A DNA stretch of 64,000 nt, taken from positions 99,388 through 163,387 of the forward strand of contig FJOG01000058.1 in assembly GCA_900073065.1 (NCBI GenBank), written 5' to 3'. This stretch comes from Phialocephala subalpina. Lineage: Eukaryota; Ascomycota; Leotiomycetes; Helotiales; Mollisiaceae. A program made the position numbers and the translations under genes. The notes below the pieces were generated by a model that was given only the letters and a program-made list of their open reading frames with translations, searched no databases and was not told the origin of the DNA. This document shows positions 34,776 to 45,660 of this stretch, piece after piece (the first letter of the stretch is position 1; every line of letters begins with the position of its first letter).

Positions 34776-36169
34776 TTAACATACATTATAACTACTGTAC
34801 TCAATCCCGGCCATCCACTGCGTCAACCTCTCAATAATCACCTTATTCGCAGGCCGATTCGTCTTAATAAATGCCGTATCAAAAGGATGAATCGTCGTCC
34901 CCCAATAATGCTCCTCACCAGAAAGCGGATCCAAACTCTCATGACAAATACTCTCATACCCTGTCCCTGTCCTCCAACTCCCCATCTTCACAGGACCACC
35001 ACCTAAATCAATTTTCTCTCCTCTTTCAAGCGAATCTCCGAAACCATGATATGCTAACATCATCGCTGCGGCTTGGTAGCCCGCTGCTTCGATTAGGGCA
35101 GTGGCGTACACTTCGACTGCGACGGCTTGCCAATAGTTGTGGGGACAGGATTTGATACCTGGAACGGTCATTGGTGGGATTCGTTGACGAGAGTCGTGGG
35201 GTGGGAGGGAGGTGATGAGGTCTTCGATTTGTTCTTCTGTGGGGTAGAGGAGGGTTTCGAGACCGATGCGGTCGAGGACCCAGAGCATGGATTGGATGTG
35301 TGGTTTGGGGGCTTGGCGGTTCATGGTCATCCCGACTAGCTATGGAATAGACGTTAGCGTCAGCTTTTGTTCTCTGTACTGTTTATATCGATCGGAACAG
35401 AGGATAATAGCATCAGAGGAGTGTCGGATGGTAGGAAAATCGGATCAGAGGAAAATGGATTTGAGGAAATACCTTTGTTTCATCCGAAAGCTGATCCAAA
35501 TACAAATCACTCCAGCATTGTTTACTCCAATACGGCATAAAAGGACCTCGAATGCTCGCATTCATAAGTATGAATCGGTTGTACTTCTTATACAAATCAT
35601 CCGTGATCAGTATCTCCGCGAATCCACCCAAGTCATAGCAATCATTCGGTCGTTTTATGAACCGGATGTTCCCCCCGCCTGGTAGCAACTTTCGGCATTC
35701 GTGGGGCCATTGAGCAAGAATCAAAAGTCTGCCGAGTCGTGCAGAGCATGTTGGATGAAGAAATTGAGATTCAGACGTGCATTGGCAGTCTCGAAGAATG
35801 CGTACAAAGGAGAGGACGCTCTGCTTTGGTGTTGGGTGGAGGTTTCGCGGTAGGCTTTGAGAACTGGGAGGCTGCGAGAGGGATTGCTGGTTTTATTGGC
35901 GAGGGTGTGGCGTTGAGGGGCTTGTCGACGTGATGCGATTGTCCTTGCACGACTACCTTCGTCACACCACTGACACCATTCGTCGTACTCGGATCGTCCT
36001 GTTATTCAACTACATCAGCAGTGATCTTTATGCAGAAGGAAGCAGACCTGAAAATCGAGAAGTAACATACCGGCAAGCTAAGAAACACAGTCCAAATAAA
36101 AATAAGGAGTCCAACAGCGGCAAACCATGTCGTCTTCGCTTCCCAACGGCAGCTGATGACTGCGTTCAT
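34776..36169 (-). CDS. Type II membrane, glycosyltransferase-like conserved fungal protein with a one-base frameshift
   Basis: Exon 1 starts at 36169 with MNAVISCRWEAK and a membrane segment (TTWFAAVGLLIFIWTVFLS), giving a type II topology as for Golgi enzymes. A GTATGT...ACAG intron (about 36070-36000) follows. The next exon contains YAFFETANARLNLNFF and HALHDSADF, then one T seems missing in a T run near 35731, after which LILAQWPHECRKLLPGG, IKRPNDCYDLGGF and NRFILMNASIRGPFMPYW follow. An intron at about 35480-35343 joins DETK to LVGMTMNRQA, then HIQSMLWVLDRIGL and the end at 34776. NDCYDLG and NASxRGPF recall RgpF/WbsX-type glycosyltransferase neighbours; no family is named with certainty. 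The frameshift lies in a homopolymer and could be an assembly error. Confidence 0.6.
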
Positions 36170-37417
36170 GGTTACCTCTCAACAGAATACAACGCAAAAT
36201 CAAAATGCTCGGAACATTTCAATCGAAAGGAAAGAGAGCGGAACTTGGGACATCGTGGAGACTGTCCCTCACCTTGTTTGAACTGTTAGGTTCAATAGGG
36301 GGCAATTAAATCATAAATGAGACGTCTTATTACGCCCTATTCGGCAGTCATTTGACCGATGGTACAGTATACTCTCATTGGCTGATACAACTCATTGTGA
36401 GCTCAATTCCGTTTCGAGCCCCTCCACAGACGTCAAAAGTCTACCGCCAACATCAACGGAGGGAAGTGAGATACCTCAGAAGAGAGGCTCAAACACTCCT
36501 GAATGCTGTTGATCAATATGTAGGGGGTTTCTAGATCACTCTGAAAAGTTGGAAAATGGCTGCAGGTCCAACATCCCTTCCAGCAAATATGGCGTTTTGA
36601 GATCGCGACTGTGACTTGGATATGATGTGTCGAATATGAGGATTATTATTCGATTTTGGCCAACAATGGGTACAATGTTGTGGCACAGGAAAAGCAAAGC
36701 ACAGGAGAAAGAATCAAGGTCACTGGTCCGCATAAGAGAGGCTTCCCCTATCCACACCTCGCCTATGGATGGCTTCCACCAACCTGTGAAAAGACCTGGC
36801 AAGTCGTCTTGATACCCGCATTAAAAGGGCGCACCACCTTGAACTTGCTTGCGGTTCTCGATAGTTGTTTTCGATACTTCTACACACTTGGGGCTGGACT
36901 TCATACTTGTCGTAGTCAAAAAATGATGAAAAGGAACGTAGACACGTGACGCGATCGTACCTCGCCACCCCGCACTTGCAATCTTCCTTTGCTTCCTCGA
37001 GATTGAAACTACCTACGAAGGGTAGAGGGAATAAGCTCGCTCATAAATACGATTCCTACCTGGGGCATTGGAAAAATACTTTCAAAGAAACGCCGAAGCT
37101 CATGGCACTTGCCATGTCCCTCGTCAGTCGCTCGCACCTTCTGCTCTCCGCCACCCCTGCAATCATAAAATCGTAATTCATCTACGTCTACCCTGTCATA
37201 ACCAAAACATCCGTAGCTCAAGTTCAGCAACATCTAGGTCTAATGAGAAAATGCAAAATCATAAATAAGTATATTCGCCCCAAATCCAACGCCGATCCAT
37301 CTCTAATCCAATGCCAGCAGCCAAAAATGTACCCAAAAAGTATGTAAAGCATTTCCATCCACAGCCAAATCCAAAAGCTTTTCGTTATGTTGAAGACCCA
37401 CTCGCTCGCTGACTCGT
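36170..37417. other. Intergenic, no gene recognised
   Basis: Short frames up to 97 codons on both strands without recognisable motifs; includes the promoter side of the membrane protein gene. Confidence 0.45.
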
Positions 37418-39142
37418 TCAGACCTTCCATCCCCCCTTCGACCTCAGCATCCTAGCCACACAAACGAACCCCGCACCCATCACCATACAAACCCCAGAAA
37501 ACAAAATCAAATGCCCAAACTTATAACCATCCTCCGGAATCAACGCCCCTTGAATCGGAAGACTCGTCAAGCTCCTGTATCCTATCAGCCCTATTCCTTC
37601 ACCACCGCCCTTCAGCTCACCCACAAACCAAACAGGAAGAAAAGGAAGAAAGCATACCCAACACCAACAACAAACTGATAAGTCCCAAGCCTCTGACCCA
37701 ACGTCTCCACACTCCCCAACTCCGCCACACAACTCATCATCACCCCAATGAACGCCCCACTCACAAAACCATACACCGCACCAAAGACGAAGATTTGCTC
37801 GTGCGGGGAAGATGTGTTAAGGTCGAGAGGGAACCAGAAGGCGAGGAGAGCGATTGCGTTCAGGATGGAGATTAGGGAGACGAGGTTGAAGCGGCCAAGT
37901 TTGTCGGCTAGGTGGGCGGGGAGGATGCGGCCTATTGTTGATGCGGCGCTGGAGAGGTTGTTAATGGATGAGCGGAAGAGAGAGAGGGAAAGGAACGGGA
38001 GCGGGGAGGGAGAATGGGACTTACTTCAAGACAACGATAGTGTAGATCGCCGAGCCATGCGAGAATCCGTGTCTCAAACTCATCGAAGGCAAGTAATTCC
38101 AAGGCGCAAAAAGACCCCAACTTTGTACCGCTTAGCCATGCCTGGCAAGTCTGAAATAAGAACAGCTTACGTGACGAAAAAGGTACCAAGACAATACATG
38201 CTGAAAATAGGTTGTTTGAAAAGCGAGAAGTCGATGAAATTGAGATGCTTGTCCCACTTCTTTCTCGGGAGACGAGCTTTCATGAGGAGGCATGCGAGGG
38301 CACTCGAGACACCGATGACGAGCGAGGCCCATCGGATTGCTTGTTTGAATCCTACTTCGTCGATGAGGCGTTGGAGGTAGAGGGGATGTACGAAGCCACC
38401 TGGAAAATGTTATTACGCTCTTAATAGAAGTAAACAAGGAAGGAATTACCAGTGCTGCTTCCCGACAAAGCAATACCCAAAGCCAAGGCTTTTCGTTTCT
38501 CGAAGAACTGACCGACACTCGTCGTGGCGCAGGAAAATAATCCCGCGGCAGCGAGACCGAACCCAACGCCTTGCGCAAGGAGGATTTGATAGTATTCAGT
38601 GCAGAAACTGACCATGAAGACGGAAAAAGTGCATCCAATAGCGCAAGGTATCGCGACGTGATATGTGCCGTAGGTGTCGATGACTCTGCCAAAAATTGCC
38701 CCTCCCGCCCACCTGAAAATGTGGCGTGTTAGTAGAGAGTCAGATAGTAGGGGACGAGTTAGAACAAAATGGAAGTTGACTCACATAAGAAAGAGTTGTA
38801 TTGTAAAGATCCAAGATATTGTTGATGCTGAGTGCATAGAAAGTAAGTTCTCCTCATAGTAGGTTTGGAAAAGACCCAATCTGAATCATCAGTTTCGAAC
38901 GCTCATAGGTAAGGTCGTTGAACTTACGCATTGAGCCAACCAAAGGTACAAAAGAGTGCAAAGAAAGATCCCAAAACGCATGTCCACCCGGCCAGTCCTC
39001 CATCTTGAGCAGAAGTTGGCTTCGAGGCCGAACCAATATGCGCCTCAGAAGTGTGCGATTCGTCCTCGGAAACCACAGAGATTTCGCAGAGCTCTGCGTC
39101 GTTGGTTTTGATTCCAAGAGCATCGTCATGTTTGTTTGTCAT
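37418..39142 (-). CDS. MFS transporter, monocarboxylate-porter type
   Basis: Start taken at MTNKHDDALG (39142); an in-frame Met at 39232 is an alternative. The N-terminal cytosolic tail is hydrophilic. The first exon ends at 38928 after GWTCVLGSFFALFCTFGWLN; the next exons give LFQTYYEENLL, FGRVIDTYGTYHVAIPCAIG and LLAQGVGFGLAAAGLFSCAT followed by FEKRKALALGIALSGSSTGG, a typical MCT-family string. Then come RWASLVIGVSSALACLL, WGLFAPWNYLPSMS, ASTIGRILPAHLADKLGRFN, GAVYGFVSGAFIGVMMS and the final exon LTSLPIQGALI...VARMLRS. Six or seven introns are used and about 12 membrane segments are visible. It probably moves a monocarboxylate or related anion with protons across the plasma or vacuolar membrane; the substrate is not predictable. 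Confidence 0.85.
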
Positions 39143-39808
39143 GCCCACGTTCCGTTTGTAGGTCGAATATAGAGTTGAAAGAGTTGAGTGTTGCGAAGTT
39201 GAAGTTGGATGGGAGTGGCCACAGTCACACAAGGGCCTCTTGTAGTCCGAGCTTGACGTCGAATATTCCCGAGGTGCCTGGAGTGGTAAAAAGTTGTGAC
39301 CGATACCGAGTTGATGGGAGTAACTTGGACCCCTGTAGACTCGGGACTATCACCTGCAGTGTAAGTGTTGGGCTTGAACAAGGAGCACAACTCTATTTGT
39401 CCCTCGTCCGAAATTCCGAAGGCTGAATGATGATCGACTGAGGATGAACGGAATTATGTCGAGATTGATTGGTGTTGTGCTTTTTTGGGGTGGGTTAGTA
39501 AAGTCTCTGTCTTCGCTTGAGGACTTATGTCAAACGGATTTGTGTAACCACCAAGTCCACTCCCGTCGTCAACTGGAACGTCCCGAACAAGCCGCACATA
39601 AATGTCCTCGACAGTGTGATGGGCGATTATGCAAGCCGGAAAGTATACAGAGAAATACCTTTAAAAAGTTGAAGGAAGGTTGATCAGCGATACCAGCACC
39701 CAAAACATCACTCTCGGCTAACTGTTCTATCAGAATAGAACCGTCGGCTGGATGATTTACTAAACTTCTTGAATAGAGTATGTCGCACTTTTGTCCATCT
39801 TTGGGGCT
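39143..39808. other. Intergenic, no gene recognised
   Basis: Promoter side of the MFS gene and 3' flank of the HET gene, both on the - strand. Confidence 0.45.
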
Positions 39809-41443
39809 TCAAGAGCCCGATTTCGGCAATATAGAGACGAGTACTTTGAATTCAATCTTGCCTGCCACACGAATTTTGTCAACTTCCACTCGCGCAACCA
39901 TTCCCCCCCGAAGTTCTGCGGTGGCTTGCCCATCAAGATGCACTTCTCTATAGTTGGATTGTTTCCGATAATGGTTCGCCACAAGACGTTGTAAGTTGTC
40001 ATTTGCTCCAATCTCTGCCTCAATGTCCACCCACGCCAGTGCTCCTTGACCAGGAATATCAACAACACCTAGGAGCACGGCAAACCTGTCAGAGGTAAAT
40101 CGATTTGAGAACAAGAGCCCCGCTTTTTGATCGTGGCCATGGAGAGAAAGTCGCCAGTGACGTGCGTTTAGAATCCCTGGGTGTTGCTGAAGAATCCAGA
40201 CTCCTTGGGACGTTGTCGTATTCTCTGTAACGCCCCAATGGCCGGCAATAAATTGACCAGTGACAACGGCAAACACAAACTGATAGAATGGCAGAGGTGT
40301 TCTGAATCTCGTTCGTCTCTCATTGAAGCCTGGTGTGAAGCTTGCAGGTGGATCTCGGATGTAGATTCGTTGAAGAGTAACTTCATCAGGTGTTCGTTTT
40401 GTAAATCTTGCTAGCTCAAAATGTCGGTCCCGTACGAATTGTCCCGAAAAAAGCCTGATGAGGTAGATCCCAATCTGGTGATCGTCTTCTTGACATTCCA
40501 ACAACGCACAGAACTCTCGATTTGGATTGAGATACTTCGCATCCGGAGATGGTAGGACAGGCAACGTGATGCATAAACCTCTGTTTGTCATAGCGTAATC
40601 CGATTCATCACCAGGGCCGGAGCTCCATCGTTCGATGTTGCCGCATTCGTAGAACTCTGATGGTGCCATTGCGAAAGGTCCAGTTGAGGAAGACCATTCG
40701 TTTACACGAGGACGTATCCAGGAGAAAAGAGTATGATCGTGGGATACCTTCAAGATCTCCAATTGTAGACGCAAGAATGCCTTCTCCCCTTCTCCATATA
40801 TCATTGGCATATGGACACCAAAGAGGCCAAGTAGACAATATGCTGAGTCCTCCTCTCGCGTCGTTTGCCGCGTCGAGGCCCACGACATGATCTGAGCGAC
40901 ACTGAAGTCGCTGAGCTCGAAGTTGGGTGTGAGGGCCACCGGAGGGATCCTCGTGGTGGCGGAAATAATGTTCATCAAGGTATCGTTGCCGTCATCTCTA
41001 GTACCAATCTGCACCCACTCCTTATTGAAGAAGGTAATTGTTCTCGGGGCAATGAGCTCTTGAAGGGTCCAGCCACGGGTGAACCAGCGGGAAAGAGGAA
41101 GATCGGAAATCGTCTCCACGTCAGAAAGATAGGCGTAACACTTCCCAGACATCTTATACCAGGCATACATAGAGTTTATTGCTTCGGAAAGTTCCGCGCT
41201 GTTGGTCTTGTCAATGCAACAGGTGTCAACCCAACAATACTCAAAGCCATCATTCTTCGCCTGTTGACAGCAGATCGCTATCTTGCAGTATCCTCCCCAA
41301 TTCTGAATTCCTTCCGGAGGAGAGCGTAGGTCTTGAAAGGATACCTCATCTTGGGCCCAGGTATGTGAAAGAATGGCGTAGGGTGGGATGTTGGAGCCGA
41401 AGAAAAGATGGTGTTGAAGGGTGGTGGTATTCAGTAGCCACAT
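39809..41443 (-). CDS. Heterokaryon incompatibility (HET) domain protein
   Basis: Single exon, 544 residues, starting MWLLNTTTLQ. The HET domain is in order: PYAILSHTWAQDEVSFQDL (residues about 21-39), KNDGFEYCWVDTCCIDKTNS (about 63-82), SEAINSMYAWYKMSGKCYAYLSDV, and SRWFTRGWTLQELIAPRTITFF (about 118-139). It continues with the usual HET-E/HET-D-type segment SWASTRQTTREEDSAYCLLGLFGV and IYGEGEKAFLRLQLEI. The second half has beta-rich sequence with no NACHT or repeat domain, so it is a HET-only protein. HET domains trigger cell death on nonself fusion, probably through a TIR-like fold. The frame is intact. Confidence 0.9.
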   Translation of the reverse strand: MWLLNTTTLQHHLFFGSNIPPYAILSHTWAQDEVSFQDLRSPPEGIQNWGGYCKIAICCQQAKNDGFEYCWVDTCCIDKTNSAELSEAINSMYAWYKMSGKCYAYLSDVETISDLPLSRWFTRGWTLQELIAPRTITFFNKEWVQIGTRDDGNDTLMNIISATTRIPPVALTPNFELSDFSVAQIMSWASTRQTTREEDSAYCLLGLFGVHMPMIYGEGEKAFLRLQLEILKVSHDHTLFSWIRPRVNEWSSSTGPFAMAPSEFYECGNIERWSSGPGDESDYAMTNRGLCITLPVLPSPDAKYLNPNREFCALLECQEDDHQIGIYLIRLFSGQFVRDRHFELARFTKRTPDEVTLQRIYIRDPPASFTPGFNERRTRFRTPLPFYQFVFAVVTGQFIAGHWGVTENTTTSQGVWILQQHPGILNARHWRLSLHGHDQKAGLLFSNRFTSDRFAVLLGVVDIPGQGALAWVDIEAEIGANDNLQRLVANHYRKQSNYREVHLDGQATAELRGGMVARVEVDKIRVAGKIEFKVLVSILPKSGS

Positions 41444-42288
41444 CGCGCGGAGTCAGGTGCACGCGGTCGATCTTGAATGCAGTGAATCAATTCATTCCGT
41501 ACGGACGTGAATAGAAGACAAGAAAGCCAGCTGACACAGGCCAGTCTTCAAGCTTCACGACGACGCTTTCTAGCAGCGGAACTGGCAGCTGCACCTGAGC
41601 GTTTATGTCTGAGCAACTGGGACGCAGAAATGAATGAAGGGTCGAAGAGGACGCAGACGGCAACTGCAAAAGAAACGACGCATCGAGAGACAAGATTGGA
41701 AACTTGAGGTTGGTGTTGATGCCAGGAAAAGAGGAAGAGAAGGAAGGAGTCGATCGACGGAAATTCATGCAACTGGAAATCACGTGCTGGCCCACATATT
41801 CGGCAGGGATCACCAACTTATTGGGAGCCAAGCTTTCCCAAGTTCCATTCTCAATTGGGAAATGAAGAATATAGAACAAGTATGGCAGGAAATGATGGGA
41901 GGGAGAAGAAGCAAGTAGAGAACGACCAAGTCCGCGGAAAGCACATTTCCAAGCATCCAAGACTGAAATAAGGTGACCCTGCCATCAGCCACACTCATCA
42001 TCACCAGCACAACGCAACGAAAGTAAGTGTTACTCTTAATAGTAAAGGAAAGTGCACTTGCACGACAACGACTGACACTGCTCCTTGCAAAAAGGATTTT
42101 CTCCGCCCAATACTGTTTCTCAGAACCAGCAGAACGCAAATCAAAACCTCAGCCCATCAGCCCCGCCATCAGATGCTCATCAGGACAAACATCCATCAAC
42201 GCCTTCACTGCATCCCTGATTCTCTCTCCAAAATCGACTTGCGCGCCTGTAATTGACGCTGTTGTTCTGCCAGATGTGTCGTTGACCA
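41444..42288. other. Intergenic, with a protein-like alternative frame at the right end
   Basis: Upstream of the HET gene. A 60-codon frame at 42331-42149 (-) reads MVLEMMVNDTSGRTTASITG and looks coding; see the small gene at 42289-42713. Confidence 0.4.
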
Positions 42289-42713
42289 TCATCTCGAGCA
42301 CCATAGTGCGGCCGAGACTTCTTGGAAACAACGAAGGGCGGCTTCATCTCCTGAACCTACACTCATGCATTAGTCTCAAACAATCAATTGAATAGATAGA
42401 AGTTAGGGGGGAGAGGGGGGGGTAGATTAAATGTACCAGCACCATCCCGAAATTGCTCAGGACGTTGAATAGGACGACCGGCTTTGATGTTGTCGTATTC
42501 GGATAACATGTATTTAGATCGCATCACGAAATCCCAGACGTGGTAGAGTGTTGGGTTGGGATTTGGTTGGGGACGCCATTGGGGATGTTCGGTGATGGCA
42601 CTGTGGTGGTTAGTGATCTGAATGAGAGGAGAAGGGGCTGGATGTGCTTACTCGATGAGGTCTTCGAGGCGGAGGGCGACTGCTTCGCGTTGTTGGGTTG
42701 TGGGTTGAGACAT
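42289..42713 (-). CDS. Small conserved-looking protein, three exons, possible frameshift near the end
   Basis: Exons 42713-42652, 42600-42437 and 42356-42289 join to 97 residues: MSQPTTQQREAVALRLEDLI, AITEHPQWRPQPNPNPTLYH, VWDFVMRSKYMLSEYDNIKA and GRPIQRPEQFRDGAG, ending LRCFQEVSAALWCSR. A second frame over the same 3' DNA reads SLGRTMVLEMMVNDTSGRTT and on to EHLMAGLMG at 42149. It looks like the better C-terminus, so either a one-base change near 42310 or alternative splicing separates them. No family recognised; no signal or membrane segment. Confidence 0.55.
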
Positions 42714-43393
42714 TTTGAGGGCGTTGTATTTGATTGACGATGAGAATGGAGTGAAAGATGGTTAAGATGGGTGAGAGGAACTTACCTTCAAGTTTGAGGT
42801 TTGATGTATTTTTATTTCCCCAGATTCGCGTGACGTCGAGCTGTTGTGATCTGTCATTGGACCCCTGAATCCAGGTAACGCGTCTTCACTTAGAGAGCTT
42901 CTATGAACTTCTTCGATGTTCACGCTTTGTTCCAAGAATATGTCATCTTTCAACGCGTCTTTTAGCTACTGACAGATATTGCATTGGCGCTTATCTTGAT
43001 TGCGTTTCCTTCTGGCCTAGAAATAGATTGAGCTGGGATGAAAGGAGGCTGTATCACGTGATGAAGTCACACGCAAATCTGGGGTTTACCGTTTCGTATG
43101 CTGTGAGGAGGGTTGTTTGGACTTGGACTAAAGTCTGCCATTCACTCGTATTATGAAACCCCAAATGCATTGATTGATAGTCTCCGATAACGAGCTGGAC
43201 GCCGCATTTGATCTTGACCAGGCACCGGCGACAGTGTCAGGGGAAATCTGCAGCTTTGAAGCGACCCGATTTTAGTGGGGCCGTGCTAGCTTGACCGCCT
43301 ACGTGTGAAACACAAAACACATTTCTCCAGAATCAATGCTCAACTGTTGAGAACTGTTCTTTCTCGACACTTCAATTGATCAGGACAGCAATC
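42714..43393. promoter_or_regulatory. Divergent intergenic region upstream of the sphingolipid methyltransferase
   Basis: 680 bp between the small (-) gene and the methyltransferase (+). No defined element seen. Confidence 0.4.
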
Positions 43394-45170
43394 ATGTCGT
43401 CCAAACCTCAGAGCGTCAATGGCTCTGAGAGCGAATTCGAATTCATTGAGACTCCCAAAGCTCCAACGCCCACGTTCGAGAAGTTCGAGGATTGTGGAGT
43501 GAAGACCACCTCAGTGAGTACCTCCATCGCCTTCCCTTGATATCGCCGTCGCACACTGTCACAAGGGCCCAATAGCATGTGGACAATATGACAACATCTG
43601 CAAACATCAATTAAGCATCTGCTGACTTTCTGTGACCAGTATCCCGCCATCAAAAATGCCCCTCTCCCCGCCGACGCTGCTGGCAACACCAGCTTCTCCA
43701 ACCTCGCCCTCTTCGGCCTCGTTGCCGGTGTGCCAACATACTTCTCGTGGAAAGTCGGTGGAGGATTGAAGACTAGCATCTTCTTCGGCCTCTTCACAAC
43801 AGTCCCGATCCTGATCAGTTTCTGGTATCTGGCATCATCCTTCAGTCCCCGCAAGAACGAGAAGGTCAAGTTCCCAGGCCGCCCAGTTGAGCATTACCTC
43901 ACATTCAAGAATGCCGAGGACAAGGCCAAGTATAGCGGACACAACAAGATCCCTTACGAGACATTCTATACCAAGTTCTTCGATGGTGAAGTTGACTTCA
44001 ATGGGGATTGCTTGGAGGTTTTGGAGTATAGGCACGATTGGGCAAGCTTCAGATTTACTCTAGGGCTGTTCAAGCACGTTTTCTTCTCTTTCGCACCTGA
44101 AGTTATTATGCACACTCGCTCTCAAGGTATATACTTCACTTCCCCTGCCATACCCTCTAATTCCTCGTAGATGAAGAACAGGTCCGAGACCACTACGACC
44201 GAGGTGACGACTTCTACGGCTGGTTCCTTGGGCCACGCATGGTATATACATCTGGTATCATTTCCGATCCCAACGTCGAAGAATCTCTCGAACAACTACA
44301 AGACAACAAGATGGCTATTGTCTGCGAAAAGATTGGCTTGAAGGAAGGCGAGAGAATGTTAGACATTGGCTGTGGATGGGGAACTCTTGCCAAATTTGCC
44401 TCAGTCAACTATGGCGCCAAAGCCACCGGTATCACTCTCGGCCGCAACCAAACTGCTTGGGGTAATAATGGTCTCCGAAAGGCTGGTATCTCTGAGGAGC
44501 AGAGCAAGATTCTGTGCATGGATTACCGCGACATTCCCGTCCCAGAAGGGAAGTACAACAAGATCACCTGTCTCGAGATGGCCGAGCATGTTGGCATGCG
44601 ACATCTCGGTACCTTCTTGCAGCAGTGCAATGACATGATGGATGATGACGGAGTGTTCTACCTCCAGGTTGCTGGTTTGAGAAAGAGCTGGCAGTACGAG
44701 GATCTCATCTGGGGTCTTTTCATGAACAAGTATATCTTCCCTGGTGCCGATGCTTCATGCCCTCTCAACAACTATATCTCCGCTCTCGAGGGTGCCGGGT
44801 GGGAGGTCAAGAGCATTGATACCGTTGGTGTTCACTACTCTGCCACCCTCTGGAGATGGTACAGAAACTGGTTGGCCAATAAGGAGAAGGTTGTTGCAAA
44901 GTACGGACAGAGATGGTACAGAGTGAGTTTCTCCACATGGCGCTGATTTGCATTTTGCTAACTCCTTTGTAGATCTGGGAATTCTTCCTTGCCTCTTCCA
45001 CCATCGTTTCTCGCCAAGGTGGAGCTACCTGCTACCAAATCACTTTGGTCAAGAACATCAACTCTACCCACCGTGCTGATGGCATCACTACCCAATTTGC
45101 TCTCCATGGAGCTCTCGCTGCTGCAAAGGCTGCCAGCAAAGCACTCTTCCCCAAGAACGTGGCGGTGTAA
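43394..45170 (+). CDS. Sphingolipid C9-methyltransferase
   Basis: Four exons (43394-43513, 43640-44126, 44171-44922, 44973-45170) give 518 residues. Two membrane helices near the N-terminus (LALFGLVAGVPTYFSW, SIFFGLFTTVPILISFWYLA) anchor it, probably in the ER. The catalytic domain is of the cyclopropane-fatty-acid-synthase/mycolic-acid-methyltransferase family: DHYDRGDDFYGWFLG, MVYTSGII, the SAM-binding LDIGCGWGTLA (about residues 266-276), then EMAEHVGMRH and VHYSATLWRWYRNW. The two N-terminal helices distinguish fungal sphingolipid C9-methyltransferases, which methylate C9 of the 4,8-sphingadienine base of glucosylceramides and affect membrane properties and virulence in several fungi. It lies 490 bp upstream of PAN1, same strand. 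Intact. Confidence 0.93.
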
Positions 45171-45660
45171 GTGTTCGATGAGGCGGTCTGAGTCAATGCA
45201 GAAAGTCTTGAGCTTTCTGGCCAATGGCGATAATGGATGGGTCTTCAGATAATGATACCGTATATTGGGAGGCATGGAGTTGGGCCTGTAACTGTCTTGA
45301 GCATCTTGCTCCAGTTGAGAATATTGCACGTGATCATGGAGAACATAAGGGACATTTAGTCTTGTAATAGTCCTCAATCCAGAAAATAATGACAATGTGA
45401 ATAGCTCCTGATGTTATTCATACATTATAGACATGAAATAGTCCATTTTACATTGGCAATAAGCTTCTATCCGGTGAAACGTTATCCCAATTCCATAAAC
45501 AAGGTTTAGCGTTGCTGCCTCTTACAGCTCGCTAGTGCTTCGTCATGGGGCGGAGCCGCGAATCTTGCAGATCGAGAACAACAGAACAACTATCCCACTC
45601 TTTCCATTTCTTTGTGATACCACTTCATCCTTTGCTTGAGCGTGCATTGCAGTGCGCATC
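45171..45660. other. 3' flank of the methyltransferase and promoter of PAN1
   Basis: 490 bp with no coding sequence recognised. Confidence 0.5.
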
